Positions 6,018 to 13,610 of a stretch of DNA of 16,738 bases are shown here, piece by piece. Every line of letters begins with the position of its first letter. The first letter of the stretch is position 1. A program made the position numbers and the translations under genes. Source of the DNA: Spirochaetaceae bacterium (lineage in GTDB: Bacteria > Spirochaetota > Spirochaetia > Treponematales > Breznakiellaceae); assembly GCA_031255315.1 (NCBI GenBank), contig JAIRSS010000159.1, forward strand, positions 1 through 16,738. Reading direction: 5' to 3'. Under the pieces are notes generated by a model. The model was given only the letters and a program-made list of their open reading frames with translations. It made no database searches and was not told the origin of the DNA.

Positions 6018-6491
6018 TTGAAAGAACGGCTGGTCCGGTTAAAAGCGGTCCGTAAATTCATCAGGACATATCGTATAGAGTCTCAGGAAGTCCTTTTGGG
6101 GTATCTGCAACAAGAAGGGTTTGTCGTAACTCAGGCTACTTTGTCCCGGGATCTGAAACTCCTCAAGGTGGGGAAGATCTCAGACGGCCACAATGGATAC
6201 GTCTATTCCCTTCCGGGGGATGAAGAACGGCAGGAATCCGAGCGTACCTACGCCCATGACTTCCTTCGGGGGTATATCTCTATTGACTGGTCCGGAAACA
6301 TGGTGGTGATCAAGACCTATTCCGGCCACGCCGATCTGGTGGCGCTGGCTGTGGATAATTTGGGATTGGACGATGTGCTGGGAACGATAGCCGGACGAGA
6401 CAATATCGTTTTTGTGTGCCTGAGAGAAGGATTTACGGGTGAAAATTTTATGGCCCGGATGAAAGAGAGCATTCCGGAACTCGAAGATTAA
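6018..6491 (+). CDS. argR: Arginine repressor family regulator
   Basis: Cytoplasmic transcription factor of the ArgR/AhrC family; family members form hexamers that bind ARG boxes when loaded with arginine. The 157 residues show an N-terminal winged helix-turn-helix (about 5-65) with S-Q-E-V-L-L (22-27) and the recognition region V-T-Q-A-T-L-S-R-D-L-K-L-L (37-49). The C-terminal oligomerisation and effector domain (about 85-155) includes G-T-I-A-G (122-126). The start is TTG: a TAG stop lies directly in frame before it and no earlier in-frame start exists. GGGGTG (6008-6013) may act as a weak ribosome-binding site. Oddity: characterised members read G-D-D after T-I-A, with the first Asp contacting arginine; here it is G-R-D (Arg127-Asp128). 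The effector may therefore differ or the protein may be less arginine-dependent. Confidence 0.93.
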   Translation: MKERLVRLKAVRKFIRTYRIESQEVLLGYLQQEGFVVTQATLSRDLKLLKVGKISDGHNGYVYSLPGDEERQESERTYAHDFLRGYISIDWSGNMVVIKTYSGHADLVALAVDNLGLDDVLGTIAGRDNIVFVCLREGFTGENFMARMKESIPELED

Positions 6492-6565
6492 GGCCGGTTC
6501 AAAAGCAAGACGGCTCTCCTGAGCCGGGGTGTACTGTTTTGGAACGGGCAATTTAAGGAGCACTG

Positions 6566-8167
6566 ATGATGCAATTTGTTGATTTTGACAAGACGAACGC
6601 GTACAAAACCCTGGCAGGGCTGGCGGCGGCGGAACGGATTGATTTAACCGCGCTTTTGACTGCTGAACGGGTTGCAACCAGCGTGGTTCCCATGGCGGGG
6701 GGGCTTTCCTATTCCTGGGCGGCCAAGCGGGTGGATCAGGCGGTTCTGGAGGCCCTAAACGCCCTGGCCGGCGAGCAGGAGCTTGTCGCCAAGTACCAGG
6801 CCCTTTTGGACGGGGAAATCATCAATACCGGGGAAAAACGGCGGGTTCTGCATCATCTTCTGCGGGGGCGGCTCGGTAAGCCGGTGATCCACAAGGGCAG
6901 GGACCTGGGCGCTTTTTACCAGGCTGAACGGACCCGGTTTTCCGCCTTTGCCGACGCGGTCCACACGGGAGCCATCCGTCCTTCCAGGGACAAAATCTTT
7001 TCCACGGTGGTGCAGATAGGCATCGGCGGTTCCGACCTGGGGCCCCGGGCCCTCTGCCTGGCTTTGGAGAATTGGGCCGCCAAAGAAGGGAAGCGCCGGC
7101 TCCGGGCGGCCTTCATCTCCAACGTGGATCCGGACGACGCCTCCCAGGTAACGGACTCGGTTCCCCTGGACGAGACCCTGTTTGTCCTGGTCTCCAAGAG
7201 CGGCGTTACTCAGGAAACCCTGGCGAATGAACTCTTTGTTACGGCTAAACTGAAGAAGGCGGGGCTTGATCCCCGTAAACACCTGGCAGCCGTTACGAGC
7301 GAGACGAGCCCCCTGGCCCATAATCCCGCCTATCTCGATTCGTTCTATATCGACGACTTTATAGGGGGCCGGTATTCCTCCACCTCTGCGGTAGGCGGGG
7401 TGATTCTCTCCCTGGCCTTCGGTCCCGGCGTTTTCCAGGAGATACTGTCAGGGGCTCATGAAGCGGACGCCCTGGCCCTGAACCCGGATATATTCGCCAA
7501 CGCCGCCCTTCTGGACGCCCTTATCGGCGTGTGGGAGCGGAACTTCCTGGGTTACCCCTACACGGCCATCCTGCCGTACAGCCAGGCCCTTTCCCGGTTC
7601 CCCGCCCACCTCCAGCAGCTTGATATGGAATCCAACGGCAAACGGGTCAACCGGAACGGCAGCCCTCTTTCGTATTCCACAGGTCCCGTGGTTTTCGGAG
7701 AACCGGGGACCAACGGCCAACATTCGTTCTACCAACTGCTCCACCAGGGTACGGACGCCGCGCCTCTTCAGTTCGTGGGATTCACGGAAAGCCAGCGGGG
7801 GGATGATGTGGAGGTAGACGGTTCGACAAGCCAGACCAAACTTACGGCTAATCTGGCCGCCCAGATCGTGGCCTTTGCCGCAGGGCAAGCGTCAGGAGGC
7901 GGGGCTGACAAGACGAAAGAATTTCCCGGCGGCCGTCCATCAAGCCTCATTTACGGCAGGCGGCTTACCCCGGCGGCGCTGGGGGCGCTCCTGGCCCACT
8001 TCGAGAACAAGGTCATGTTCCAGGGCTTTGTGTGGAACCTCAACAGTTTTGACCAGGAAGGAGTTCAGCTCGGCAAGGTCCTTACGAAGAAGGTTTTAGC
8101 CGCTAAATCAAGCGGCGGTTCCGGGGACCCGGCGCTGGATGCCTACAGCGCTCTGTTAGGAGTGTAA
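6566..8167 (+). CDS. pgi: Glucose-6-phosphate isomerase
   Basis: Cytoplasmic glycolytic enzyme interconverting glucose-6-phosphate and fructose-6-phosphate. The 533 residues fit the long (E. coli/eukaryote-like) form rather than the roughly 450-residue Bacillus form. Seen in order: I-G-I-G-G-S-D-L-G-P (151-160), the phosphate-site V-S-K-S-G-V-T-Q-E-T (209-218), G-G-R-Y-S-S-T-S (267-274), catalytic Glu355 in D-M-E-S-N-G-K, ring-opening His386 in E-P-G-T-N-G-Q-H and Lys504 in Q-L-G-K. AAGGAG (6555-6560) precedes two adjacent ATG codons at 6566 and 6569. The second has the more usual 8-nt spacing, so the protein may start one residue later. The gene follows argR by 74 bp. It would take glucose-phosphate derived from malQ products into glycolysis, although malQ lies in a separate transcription unit. 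Confidence 0.97.
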   Translation: MMQFVDFDKTNAYKTLAGLAAAERIDLTALLTAERVATSVVPMAGGLSYSWAAKRVDQAVLEALNALAGEQELVAKYQALLDGEIINTGEKRRVLHHLLRGRLGKPVIHKGRDLGAFYQAERTRFSAFADAVHTGAIRPSRDKIFSTVVQIGIGGSDLGPRALCLALENWAAKEGKRRLRAAFISNVDPDDASQVTDSVPLDETLFVLVSKSGVTQETLANELFVTAKLKKAGLDPRKHLAAVTSETSPLAHNPAYLDSFYIDDFIGGRYSSTSAVGGVILSLAFGPGVFQEILSGAHEADALALNPDIFANAALLDALIGVWERNFLGYPYTAILPYSQALSRFPAHLQQLDMESNGKRVNRNGSPLSYSTGPVVFGEPGTNGQHSFYQLLHQGTDAAPLQFVGFTESQRGDDVEVDGSTSQTKLTANLAAQIVAFAAGQASGGGADKTKEFPGGRPSSLIYGRRLTPAALGALLAHFENKVMFQGFVWNLNSFDQEGVQLGKVLTKKVLAAKSSGGSGDPALDAYSALLGV

Positions 8168-8468
8168 GGGAGCGGTACGTATCCATCATACTTTTTGGAT
8201 CACCTGCGATATTTTTTCATACCCTTTGTATACATCTTATATATGTGGTGATCAAACGGGCAGGCGGAGATTCAAAAATTATGATGGAAAACACCGTTCA
8301 TTATTTGAGGTACAATGAAATTGCAAACTTCCAGCCTTACGGGTATTCTATAAAACCCTCAGTCGTTGTTCTATCAGGAAGCGCCATTGATACTATATTT
8401 TATGTAATTAATTATGATACAAAGAATTATGCATCATACTCCGCGGCTCGTCTCCAAAAATTAATCAG
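8168..8468. other. AT-rich gap between pgi and tRNA-Gly; no gene supported
   Basis: These 301 bases are clearly more AT-rich than the flanking genes. A plus-strand frame from 8245 (or ATG 8281) to 8529 is open, but it runs into the antisense of the tRNA, has AT-rich codons unlike all neighbours and shows no recognisable motif. GATCACC (8198-8204) and GGTGATC (8247-8253) form a 7-bp stem with a 42-nt loop, too open for a terminator. The segment lies at the 3' side of the tRNA gene, where integrating elements often leave scars, but no integrase or attachment duplicate is visible. Confidence 0.5.
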
Positions 8469-8540
8469 AGCGGGAAACGGGAGTCGGACCCGCGACATCG
8501 ACCTTGGCAAGGTCGCGCTCTACCACTGAGCTATTCCCGC
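8469..8540 (-). tRNA. tRNA-Gly (anticodon GCC)
   Basis: The minus strand folds as a 72-nt cloverleaf including the discriminator base. It has a 7-bp acceptor stem (GCGGGAA with TTCCCGC), a D-arm containing AGCTCAGTGGTAGAGC, an anticodon stem CGACC/GGTCG around the loop TTGCCAA (anticodon GCC), and a T-arm CGGGT/ACTCG-type stem with the TCCGACT loop region. The 3' CCA is not encoded; the genomic bases after the discriminator are CTG. It reads glycine GGC/GGU codons. Confidence 0.95.
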
Positions 8541-8601
8541 ACGTATAAACGCTACACGTTATGACTCCTATTCAGAAGTCAATTTCACATTTTCTAGAGG
8601 T

Positions 8602-8631
8602 AGCATACTATACATCATAAAATAATGTCAA
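8602..8631 (-). promoter_or_regulatory. Sigma70-type promoter of tRNA-Gly
   Basis: On the minus strand a perfect TTGACA (8626-8631) is followed after 18 bp by TATGCT (8602-8607). The predicted start near 8595 gives a leader of about 55 nt before the mature tRNA 5' end at 8540. The divergent efflux operon begins about 150 bp away. Confidence 0.68.
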
Positions 8632-8752
8632 CCACCCATCAATAACGAGTCTTTTAAAATCATTGGGATTTTTCAGGCGACAAGGATGCCGTCTCCTCCG
8701 TAATTGACCCTACGCTATACGTCTATCCTGCCTTGCGGCGGAATTTTTTATC

Positions 8753-8769
8753 TTGGCATGAAAATTGCT
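8753..8769 (+). promoter_or_regulatory. Sigma54 (-24/-12) promoter of the efflux/two-component operon
   Basis: TTGGCATG, four A residues, then TTGCT match the sigma54 consensus TTGGCACG-N4-TTGCW. The invariant GG (8755-8756) and GC (8767-8768) are exactly 12 bp apart. The predicted transcription start near 8780 is only 17 nt before the first ATG, inside or next to the ribosome-binding site AGGAGGAG (8780-8787). The last gene of the operon encodes an NtrC-family activator, the class of protein this promoter type requires. No convincing sigma70 hexamer pair competes at this spot. Confidence 0.85.
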
Positions 8770-8796
8770 AGTATTTACAAGGAGGAGAATCAAACT

Positions 8797-10209
8797 ATGA
8801 GGTTGCATGGAACTATGCGGTTGAATGAGGGGCCCTGGATTTTCCCGGTCCTGCGGGGTTTCCAGCTTTTTTTCGCCGGGCTCTTGTCCACCGGACTTTT
8901 GTCCGCCGGGTGCGCTTCGGGCAAGACCGGGGCGGTAAAGGACTACGAGTTCGCGAAGGTCAGCCGGGGAACCCTGGAAAAAACTATATCCGCCGCGGGT
9001 TCCTTAAAGCCTGTGGCAACGGTAAAAGTGCTGGCAAGGATGAGCGGGAAAGTTGAAAAAATATACGCGGATTACAATGACGTCATCCAGAAAGGGGACA
9101 TCCTGGCCGAACTCAATACGGACATGCTCAGGCTCCAGCGGGAACAACAGGCCGCCGCCGTGGTGAAGGCCAGGGCAAATTACGAACTTCAGCTTTTGAA
9201 TTACCGGAACCAGGAAAAATTGGGGGAGAAAAATCTTATCTCTGAATATGAGCTTAAAACCGGAAAGACCGCCCTGGATATTCAGCGCGCGGAACTTGCC
9301 GCCGCCGAGGCTTCCCTTCGGGCCATAGAAACCGAAATGAACCAATACGCGTTCATCCTTTCCCCTATTAACGGGATCGTCCTGGAACGGAACATCAGCG
9401 AAGGGGACACCGTGGTGGAAGGTTCCAGCAGTAATTCCACCAGCCTTTTTACCCTGGCGGAAAACCTTGAGGAGATGCAGATAGAAGCCGGGATAGGGGA
9501 ACTTGACATCTCCGGGATACGGAAGGGCCAGGGAGTACGGTTTACCCTGGAGGCCCTGCCGGGGGAGGCTTTTTCAGGTCTTGTTGAGGCTGTCCGCCTT
9601 ATGCCGGCGGTTCAGGATAACGTAGTGTCCTACACGGTGATTGTCAACGTAGACAATTCAGGGGGCGTCCTTTTGCCGGGTATGACCTGCGCGGTGGAGT
9701 TTATCGAAAAGCGGAACGAAAATATTCTTCTGGTTCCCAACGCGGCGCTGCGGTACCAGCCAACGGCTCTGACGGAAGACGCGGTAGCGGATATGGTCTT
9801 TGCCGCCAGTCTGCGGGGAATGTCCGAAGATGAAAAACAACGCGCCCGGGAACAGCGGAAAGCCGCGCCGGAGGCCCAGCCTCCTCAGACCCGGACCGGC
9901 GGTATGGTCCAGGGGCTTACCGGTATGATGACGCCCCGCGGGCCGGGCATGCCCGCCGGAAACCGGGAGGGAGCCGGGAGCGGCGGGGGAAACCGAAGCC
10001 CGGCGGTTTCTTCCTGGGGGGCGGTGAGTCCGCCTAAGCCCCTGTGGTATCTTACCAGCGAGGGGAAGTTGGACTGCGTTCTGGTAACTTCCGGTATTAC
10101 CGATGGTTCACGTACGGAAATTCGGGCGTGGAGCAGGGGAGGGGAAGATGGCGGGGCCGCCGGCGGCGGCTTGGAAGGACTGCCGGTGATCCTCAGAGAA
10201 AAGGTGTGA
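8797..10209 (+). CDS. MacA/HlyD-type membrane-fusion lipoprotein of a tripartite efflux pump
   Basis: Periplasmic adaptor linking an inner-membrane ABC exporter to an outer-membrane channel. ATG 8797 is chosen because AGGAGGAG (8780-8787) precedes it. A signal segment (13-38) ends in L-S-A-G-Cys39, a loose lipobox suggesting a lipid-anchored protein. Then come a beta-barrel/lipoyl half (52-110, with V-I-Q-K-G-D-I-L-A-E-L), an alpha-hairpin (about 108-182), the second lipoyl half S-P-I-N-G-I-V (189-195), a beta-barrel (about 225-305) and L-V-P-N-A-A-L-R (312-319). Unusually, about 90 low-complexity residues rich in Gly, Pro, Arg and Met (about 322-412) interrupt the membrane-proximal domain before it resumes at L-W-Y-L-T-S-E-G-K. 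The stop lies 3 bp before the ATPase gene. The family is clear; the substrate is unknown. Confidence 0.92.
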   Translation: MRLHGTMRLNEGPWIFPVLRGFQLFFAGLLSTGLLSAGCASGKTGAVKDYEFAKVSRGTLEKTISAAGSLKPVATVKVLARMSGKVEKIYADYNDVIQKGDILAELNTDMLRLQREQQAAAVVKARANYELQLLNYRNQEKLGEKNLISEYELKTGKTALDIQRAELAAAEASLRAIETEMNQYAFILSPINGIVLERNISEGDTVVEGSSSNSTSLFTLAENLEEMQIEAGIGELDISGIRKGQGVRFTLEALPGEAFSGLVEAVRLMPAVQDNVVSYTVIVNVDNSGGVLLPGMTCAVEFIEKRNENILLVPNAALRYQPTALTEDAVADMVFAASLRGMSEDEKQRAREQRKAAPEAQPPQTRTGGMVQGLTGMMTPRGPGMPAGNREGAGSGGGNRSPAVSSWGAVSPPKPLWYLTSEGKLDCVLVTSGITDGSRTEIRAWSRGGEDGGAAGGGLEGLPVILREKV

Positions 10210-10212
10210 GCA

Positions 10213-10998
10213 ATGGCGGTAATAGAACTGCGGGGAATCCGGCGGGAATACCGGCTCGGCGGGAAACAGGGGGGCGGCCTTACCGTCCGGGCGCTTAGGG
10301 GGATAGACTTTTCCGCCGAAGCGGGCGAGTTTGTTGCGGTAATGGGGCCTTCCGGATCGGGAAAGTCTACCCTGATGAACATTCTGGGCTGCCTGGATAA
10401 GCCCAGCGGGGGAACCTACCGCTTGGACGGGATAGAAACATCCAAATCGGACGGAGACGCGTTCGCGCGGATCCGGAATAAAAAAATAGGCTTCGTGTTT
10501 CAGTCGTTCAACCTCCTTGCCCGTACTTCGGCCCTGGAAAATGTGGAACTCCCCCTGCTGTACAACCGGGGGAGGAACGCGGACCGGAAGGAACGGGCGG
10601 CGGAAGTTCTGCGGGAAGTAGGGCTGGGGGAACGGTTGTACCATTTCCCTTCCCAGTTATCCGGGGGCCAGCAGCAGCGGGTAGCCATAGCGCGGGCAAT
10701 GGTAAATGATCCCGCGTTTATTCTGGCGGACGAACCAACCGGCAACCTGGACACCGGGATGACGCTGGAAATCATGGGCCTCTTTCAGGATTTAAACCGC
10801 CGGGGGAAAACCATCGTCATGGTAACCCACGAGCCGGAACTTGCGGCCTACACGAAACGGATTATTACCCTTAGGGACGGCCGGTTGATCGCCGATACGC
10901 CGGCGGGGGAACAGCGGCCCCCACGGGACGCCAAAGAGGATCTGGCCCGATGGAAGCGGGATCACGCCCTCTTGTCCGGGGAAGAGGAGGCGCCGTGA
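10213..10998 (+). CDS. MacB/LolD-type ABC transporter ATPase
   Basis: Cytoplasmic nucleotide-binding subunit that powers the exporter. The 261 residues hold a complete ATPase: Walker [10 protein letters not shown] (45-53), Q-loop Gln97 in F-Q-S-F-N, signature L-S-G-G-Q-Q-Q-R (149-156), Walker B F-I-L-A-D-E (169-174, catalytic Glu174) and H-loop His206 in V-T-H-E. The L-x-x-P-S-G-G-x-Y/T region and the [10 protein letters not shown] stretch are typical of the MacB/LolD/FtsE branch. The charged C-terminal extension after about residue 230 is unremarkable. The ribosome-binding site AAGGTG overlaps the end of the preceding gene. The permease is encoded separately in the next gene, so this is the split YknY/YknZ-like form and not a fused MacB. 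Confidence 0.95.
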   Translation: MAVIELRGIRREYRLGGKQGGGLTVRALRGIDFSAEAGEFVAVMGPSGSGKSTLMNILGCLDKPSGGTYRLDGIETSKSDGDAFARIRNKKIGFVFQSFNLLARTSALENVELPLLYNRGRNADRKERAAEVLREVGLGERLYHFPSQLSGGQQQRVAIARAMVNDPAFILADEPTGNLDTGMTLEIMGLFQDLNRRGKTIVMVTHEPELAAYTKRIITLRDGRLIADTPAGEQRPPRDAKEDLARWKRDHALLSGEEEAP

Positions 10999-12218
10999 AC
11001 CTGTTTCAACTGCTCAATTCCTGTTTGAGGAACATCTTTCGCAGCCGGATGCGGAGCCTTCTTACGTCCCTGGGGATCATCATCGGCGTGGGATCGGTGA
11101 TCGTCATGGTTGCGGTAGGGGAGGGCGCCCAAAGGGAGATCGAAAACCGCATTACCGCAATGGGGACTAACCTGATTCAGATCAGGGCCCGGGCAATCCG
11201 CCTATGGAATCCCGATAATCCAGGGGCCCTGCCCAGGCCCGTCTTGCTTACTTACGCGGAGGCGGCGAAGCTCAAGGCGGAATCCTCTTATGCACGGGCG
11301 GTCTCCGGGGTTACCCAGCGCACATTTACGGTTTCAGGCCCCCTGGAGAACGCTTCAGTGACGGTCATGGGGGTGGAGCCTGAATATCTTGCTGTCAGGA
11401 ACTGGAACGTCGCGTCGGGGCATTTCTTTGCCGGGGAGGACCTGCAATCGCGGAACCGGGTGGCGGTTCTGGGGCTTACCACCGCGGAGAACCTTTTCGG
11501 CGGGGCCGCCGAAGCCCTGGGGCGGCGGGCGCGGATAGGGACTGATTATTTTACCGTCATCGGGATTCTTGAGAAGAAAGGCGCTGACGGGAATGGGAAC
11601 GATCAGGACGACCTTATCATGATCCCCCTGGACACGGCGCTGTACCGGCTGAACAATTCCCGGAACATCAACCTCATCGCCATGAGCGTGGTCAGCGGGG
11701 AATATATGGAAGCGGCCCAGCGGGAGGCGGAACTCATCCTCCGGGAAGCCCGCCGGCTGAAAGCCGCCGACGCCGCGAACTTCGAGATCATGAACAGCGC
11801 GGCGCTCATCGAGATGGCTTCGGAAACATCCCGCAGCCTTACGACCCTGCTGGCCGCTGTCGCCGGCGTCTCACTTCTCGTCGGAGGCATCGGGATTATG
11901 AACATCATGCTGGTCTCCGTAACCGAGCGGACCCGCGAAATCGGCCTCCGCATGGCGGTGGGCGCCCGGAAGCGGGATATTCTGCTACAGTTCCTCTCCG
12001 AATCCGTTATCTTGAGCCTCCTGGGAGGGCTCCTTGGCATAGGGTTGGCTTTTTTGGCCTGCCGTATTCTCGTCGGTTTCGCTGTTCCCGTGTTTATTAA
12101 CCCCGCCGTCGTCGCGGCGGCGGTTCTGTTCGCCGCCGGGGTGGGCGTCTCCTTCGGGTACTATCCCGCCCGGAAAGCTGCGGGGCTCTACCCGATAGAC
12201 GCGCTGCGGTATGAATAA
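10995..12218 (+). CDS. MacB/FtsX-type ABC transporter permease
   Basis: Inner-membrane permease of the type VII ABC (MacB/LolC/FtsX) class, which transmits ATPase motion to the periplasm. With the GTG start at 10995 it has 407 residues. One helix lies near the N-terminus (about 22-42, in S-L-L-T-S-L-G-I-I-I-G-V-G-S), followed by a large periplasmic core domain (about 45-280). Three C-terminal helices follow (about 283-307, 336-358, 370-390), with the coupling segment E-R-T-R-E-I-G-L-R-M-A-V-G-A-R (311-325) between the first two. The gene ends with the family-typical P-A-R-K-A-A-x-L-x-P-I-x-A-L-R-Y-E. GTG is preferred because GAGGAGG (10984-10990) precedes it and its GTGA overlaps the ATPase stop, a classic translational-coupling arrangement. 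Confidence 0.95.
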   Translation: MNLFQLLNSCLRNIFRSRMRSLLTSLGIIIGVGSVIVMVAVGEGAQREIENRITAMGTNLIQIRARAIRLWNPDNPGALPRPVLLTYAEAAKLKAESSYARAVSGVTQRTFTVSGPLENASVTVMGVEPEYLAVRNWNVASGHFFAGEDLQSRNRVAVLGLTTAENLFGGAAEALGRRARIGTDYFTVIGILEKKGADGNGNDQDDLIMIPLDTALYRLNNSRNINLIAMSVVSGEYMEAAQREAELILREARRLKAADAANFEIMNSAALIEMASETSRSLTTLLAAVAGVSLLVGGIGIMNIMLVSVTERTREIGLRMAVGARKRDILLQFLSESVILSLLGGLLGIGLAFLACRILVGFAVPVFINPAVVAAAVLFAAGVGVSFGYYPARKAAGLYPIDALRYE

Positions 12219-12250
12219 ACGGAATGAGAGGGTATAATGAGGAGGTATAG

Positions 12251-13573
12251 ATGAAAATAACCGGTTTACTGCTGGCGGCGGTATTGCCGTCTGCAGCCGC
12301 TTTCGGCCTTGATCTGGAAACCGTCCGGAGCCTGGCGTTGGCGAATTCCCGTACATTGGCCCGGTATAACCTGGCCGTCGAGAACGCCCTGCTGGATGAG
12401 AAAATTTTGACATTCGATACGCTGCCTTCCCTGTCCCTGGGAGCGTCGGCGTCGGCGAATATCTGGGGGTTTTCCCAGGGATCGGTTTCCCTGGAGGAGG
12501 GCCTCAGCGGGGGGATTAATTTCGGCGTAACCCAGCGGGTTTATAACGGAGGGAAGAACGCCCTCCTGAAATCCATCGCCCGCATGACGACCGGGATCGC
12601 CCGCCAGGAAGCTGCTGCGGAGTATTTCGCCGTTCTTGACGCAGCGGACGCGGCCTATTATGGCGCGTTGGAATCCGGGGCGGTTCTGGAGTCCTCCGAG
12701 GCTGCGTTGGAGGCGGCGGTCTTTGCGCTGTCTATGGCGGAAATACGCCTGGAAAGCGGGATGATTGGCTACAGCGATTACCTGTACGCCCTGGCTGAAA
12801 AGGAAGCCAAGGAAACCCTCTGGAACCAGTCCCGGCGGGATTGTACCCTTGCCGCGGCGGCGCTTAAAAATCTTACGGGCCTGGCGGAACTTTCCGGCTG
12901 TGAAGCGATTGACGGTGAAGCCTGGGAGGGAATCATCCAAAAGCTGGCGGGACTTTCGGAAGAGTCGGCTGCGGCTTTCCAGGAATCCTTCCGCACAACT
13001 GCGGCGGCCAATAATCCCGCCCTGGTAAAGGCGGCGCTGGCGGGCAGCCGGGCGGAACAGGCCGTATCCCTGGCCAAGCGGGAGTATCTTCCCAGCCTGA
13101 GCGTCGGCGTATCGGGAGGGATCGAGTATTCCCCTCTGAACGGGGCCCCGCTTCCATCGGGACGGCTTTCTCTGAACGCGGCCATCCCCCTTGATATTTG
13201 GGTAACCGGAGCCGCGGTTGAGAAAAAAGAATATGCCCGGACCGAAGCCGCCCTGGAAAAACAAAGCGCCGCAGCTTCTTTGAATCTGGAAATTCAAACC
13301 GCCGTTCTGGATCTGATTACCCGGGCCATGTCGGTGCTGTCCTCCCGCCGGGCGGATGAATACGCCCGGCGCCATTATGAGCAAGTCCTGGAACGGTACC
13401 GCCTGTCCAACGCCTCGGTTGCGGAACTGTCGGACGCCGCGGCGCTGGCAGGTTCAAACCGCACCCAGTATATTAAAGCCTGGTATGGTTTTCTGAGGGA
13501 CGCCTCCAGGCTCAGGAGCCTCGGCTGTTTTTCTTCTGATGAAGATTTGCGGGCCGCCTTCTTATCCTGGTAG
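12251..13573 (+). CDS. TolC-like outer-membrane efflux protein
   Basis: Predicted outer-membrane channel completing the tripartite exporter. The 440 residues begin with a cleavable signal peptide (about 1-19, M-K-I-T-G-L-L-L-A-A-V-L-P-S-A-A-A). Two outer-membrane-factor repeats follow, each with a long helical coiled-coil (about 110-210 and 315-420) and a beta segment (around 60-100 and 275-310). The second repeat contains A-x-R-E-Y-L-P-S-L-S-V-G-V-like sequence (K-R-E-Y-L-P-S-L-S-V-G-V-S-G-G), matching the TolC pattern Y-x-P-x-L. The Y-R-L-S-N-A-S-V-A-E-L-S-D-A stretch near residue 385 corresponds to the conserved Y-x-x-G-x-x-x-x-x-x-L-x-x-A region. AGGAGG (12240-12245) supports the start. 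It lies 32 bp after the permease. The family assignment is sound although sequence conservation in the family is low. Confidence 0.88.
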   Translation: MKITGLLLAAVLPSAAAFGLDLETVRSLALANSRTLARYNLAVENALLDEKILTFDTLPSLSLGASASANIWGFSQGSVSLEEGLSGGINFGVTQRVYNGGKNALLKSIARMTTGIARQEAAAEYFAVLDAADAAYYGALESGAVLESSEAALEAAVFALSMAEIRLESGMIGYSDYLYALAEKEAKETLWNQSRRDCTLAAAALKNLTGLAELSGCEAIDGEAWEGIIQKLAGLSEESAAAFQESFRTTAAANNPALVKAALAGSRAEQAVSLAKREYLPSLSVGVSGGIEYSPLNGAPLPSGRLSLNAAIPLDIWVTGAAVEKKEYARTEAALEKQSAAASLNLEIQTAVLDLITRAMSVLSSRRADEYARRHYEQVLERYRLSNASVAELSDAAALAGSNRTQYIKAWYGFLRDASRLRSLGCFSSDEDLRAAFLSW

Positions 13574-13610
13574 CGCGAACGTGGTATATTTCATCCCGGC
13601 AGGCGTTTTG

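Noticed and set aside
8245..8529. Small plus-strand protein gene upstream of the tRNA
   Set aside because: It ends inside the antisense of tRNA-Gly, has atypical codons and no ribosome-binding site of note.
8753..8780. Sigma70 promoter for the efflux operon
   Set aside because: TTGGCA is present, but no -10 hexamer lies at 16-18 bp. The GG/GC spacing and TTGC match sigma54 far better.
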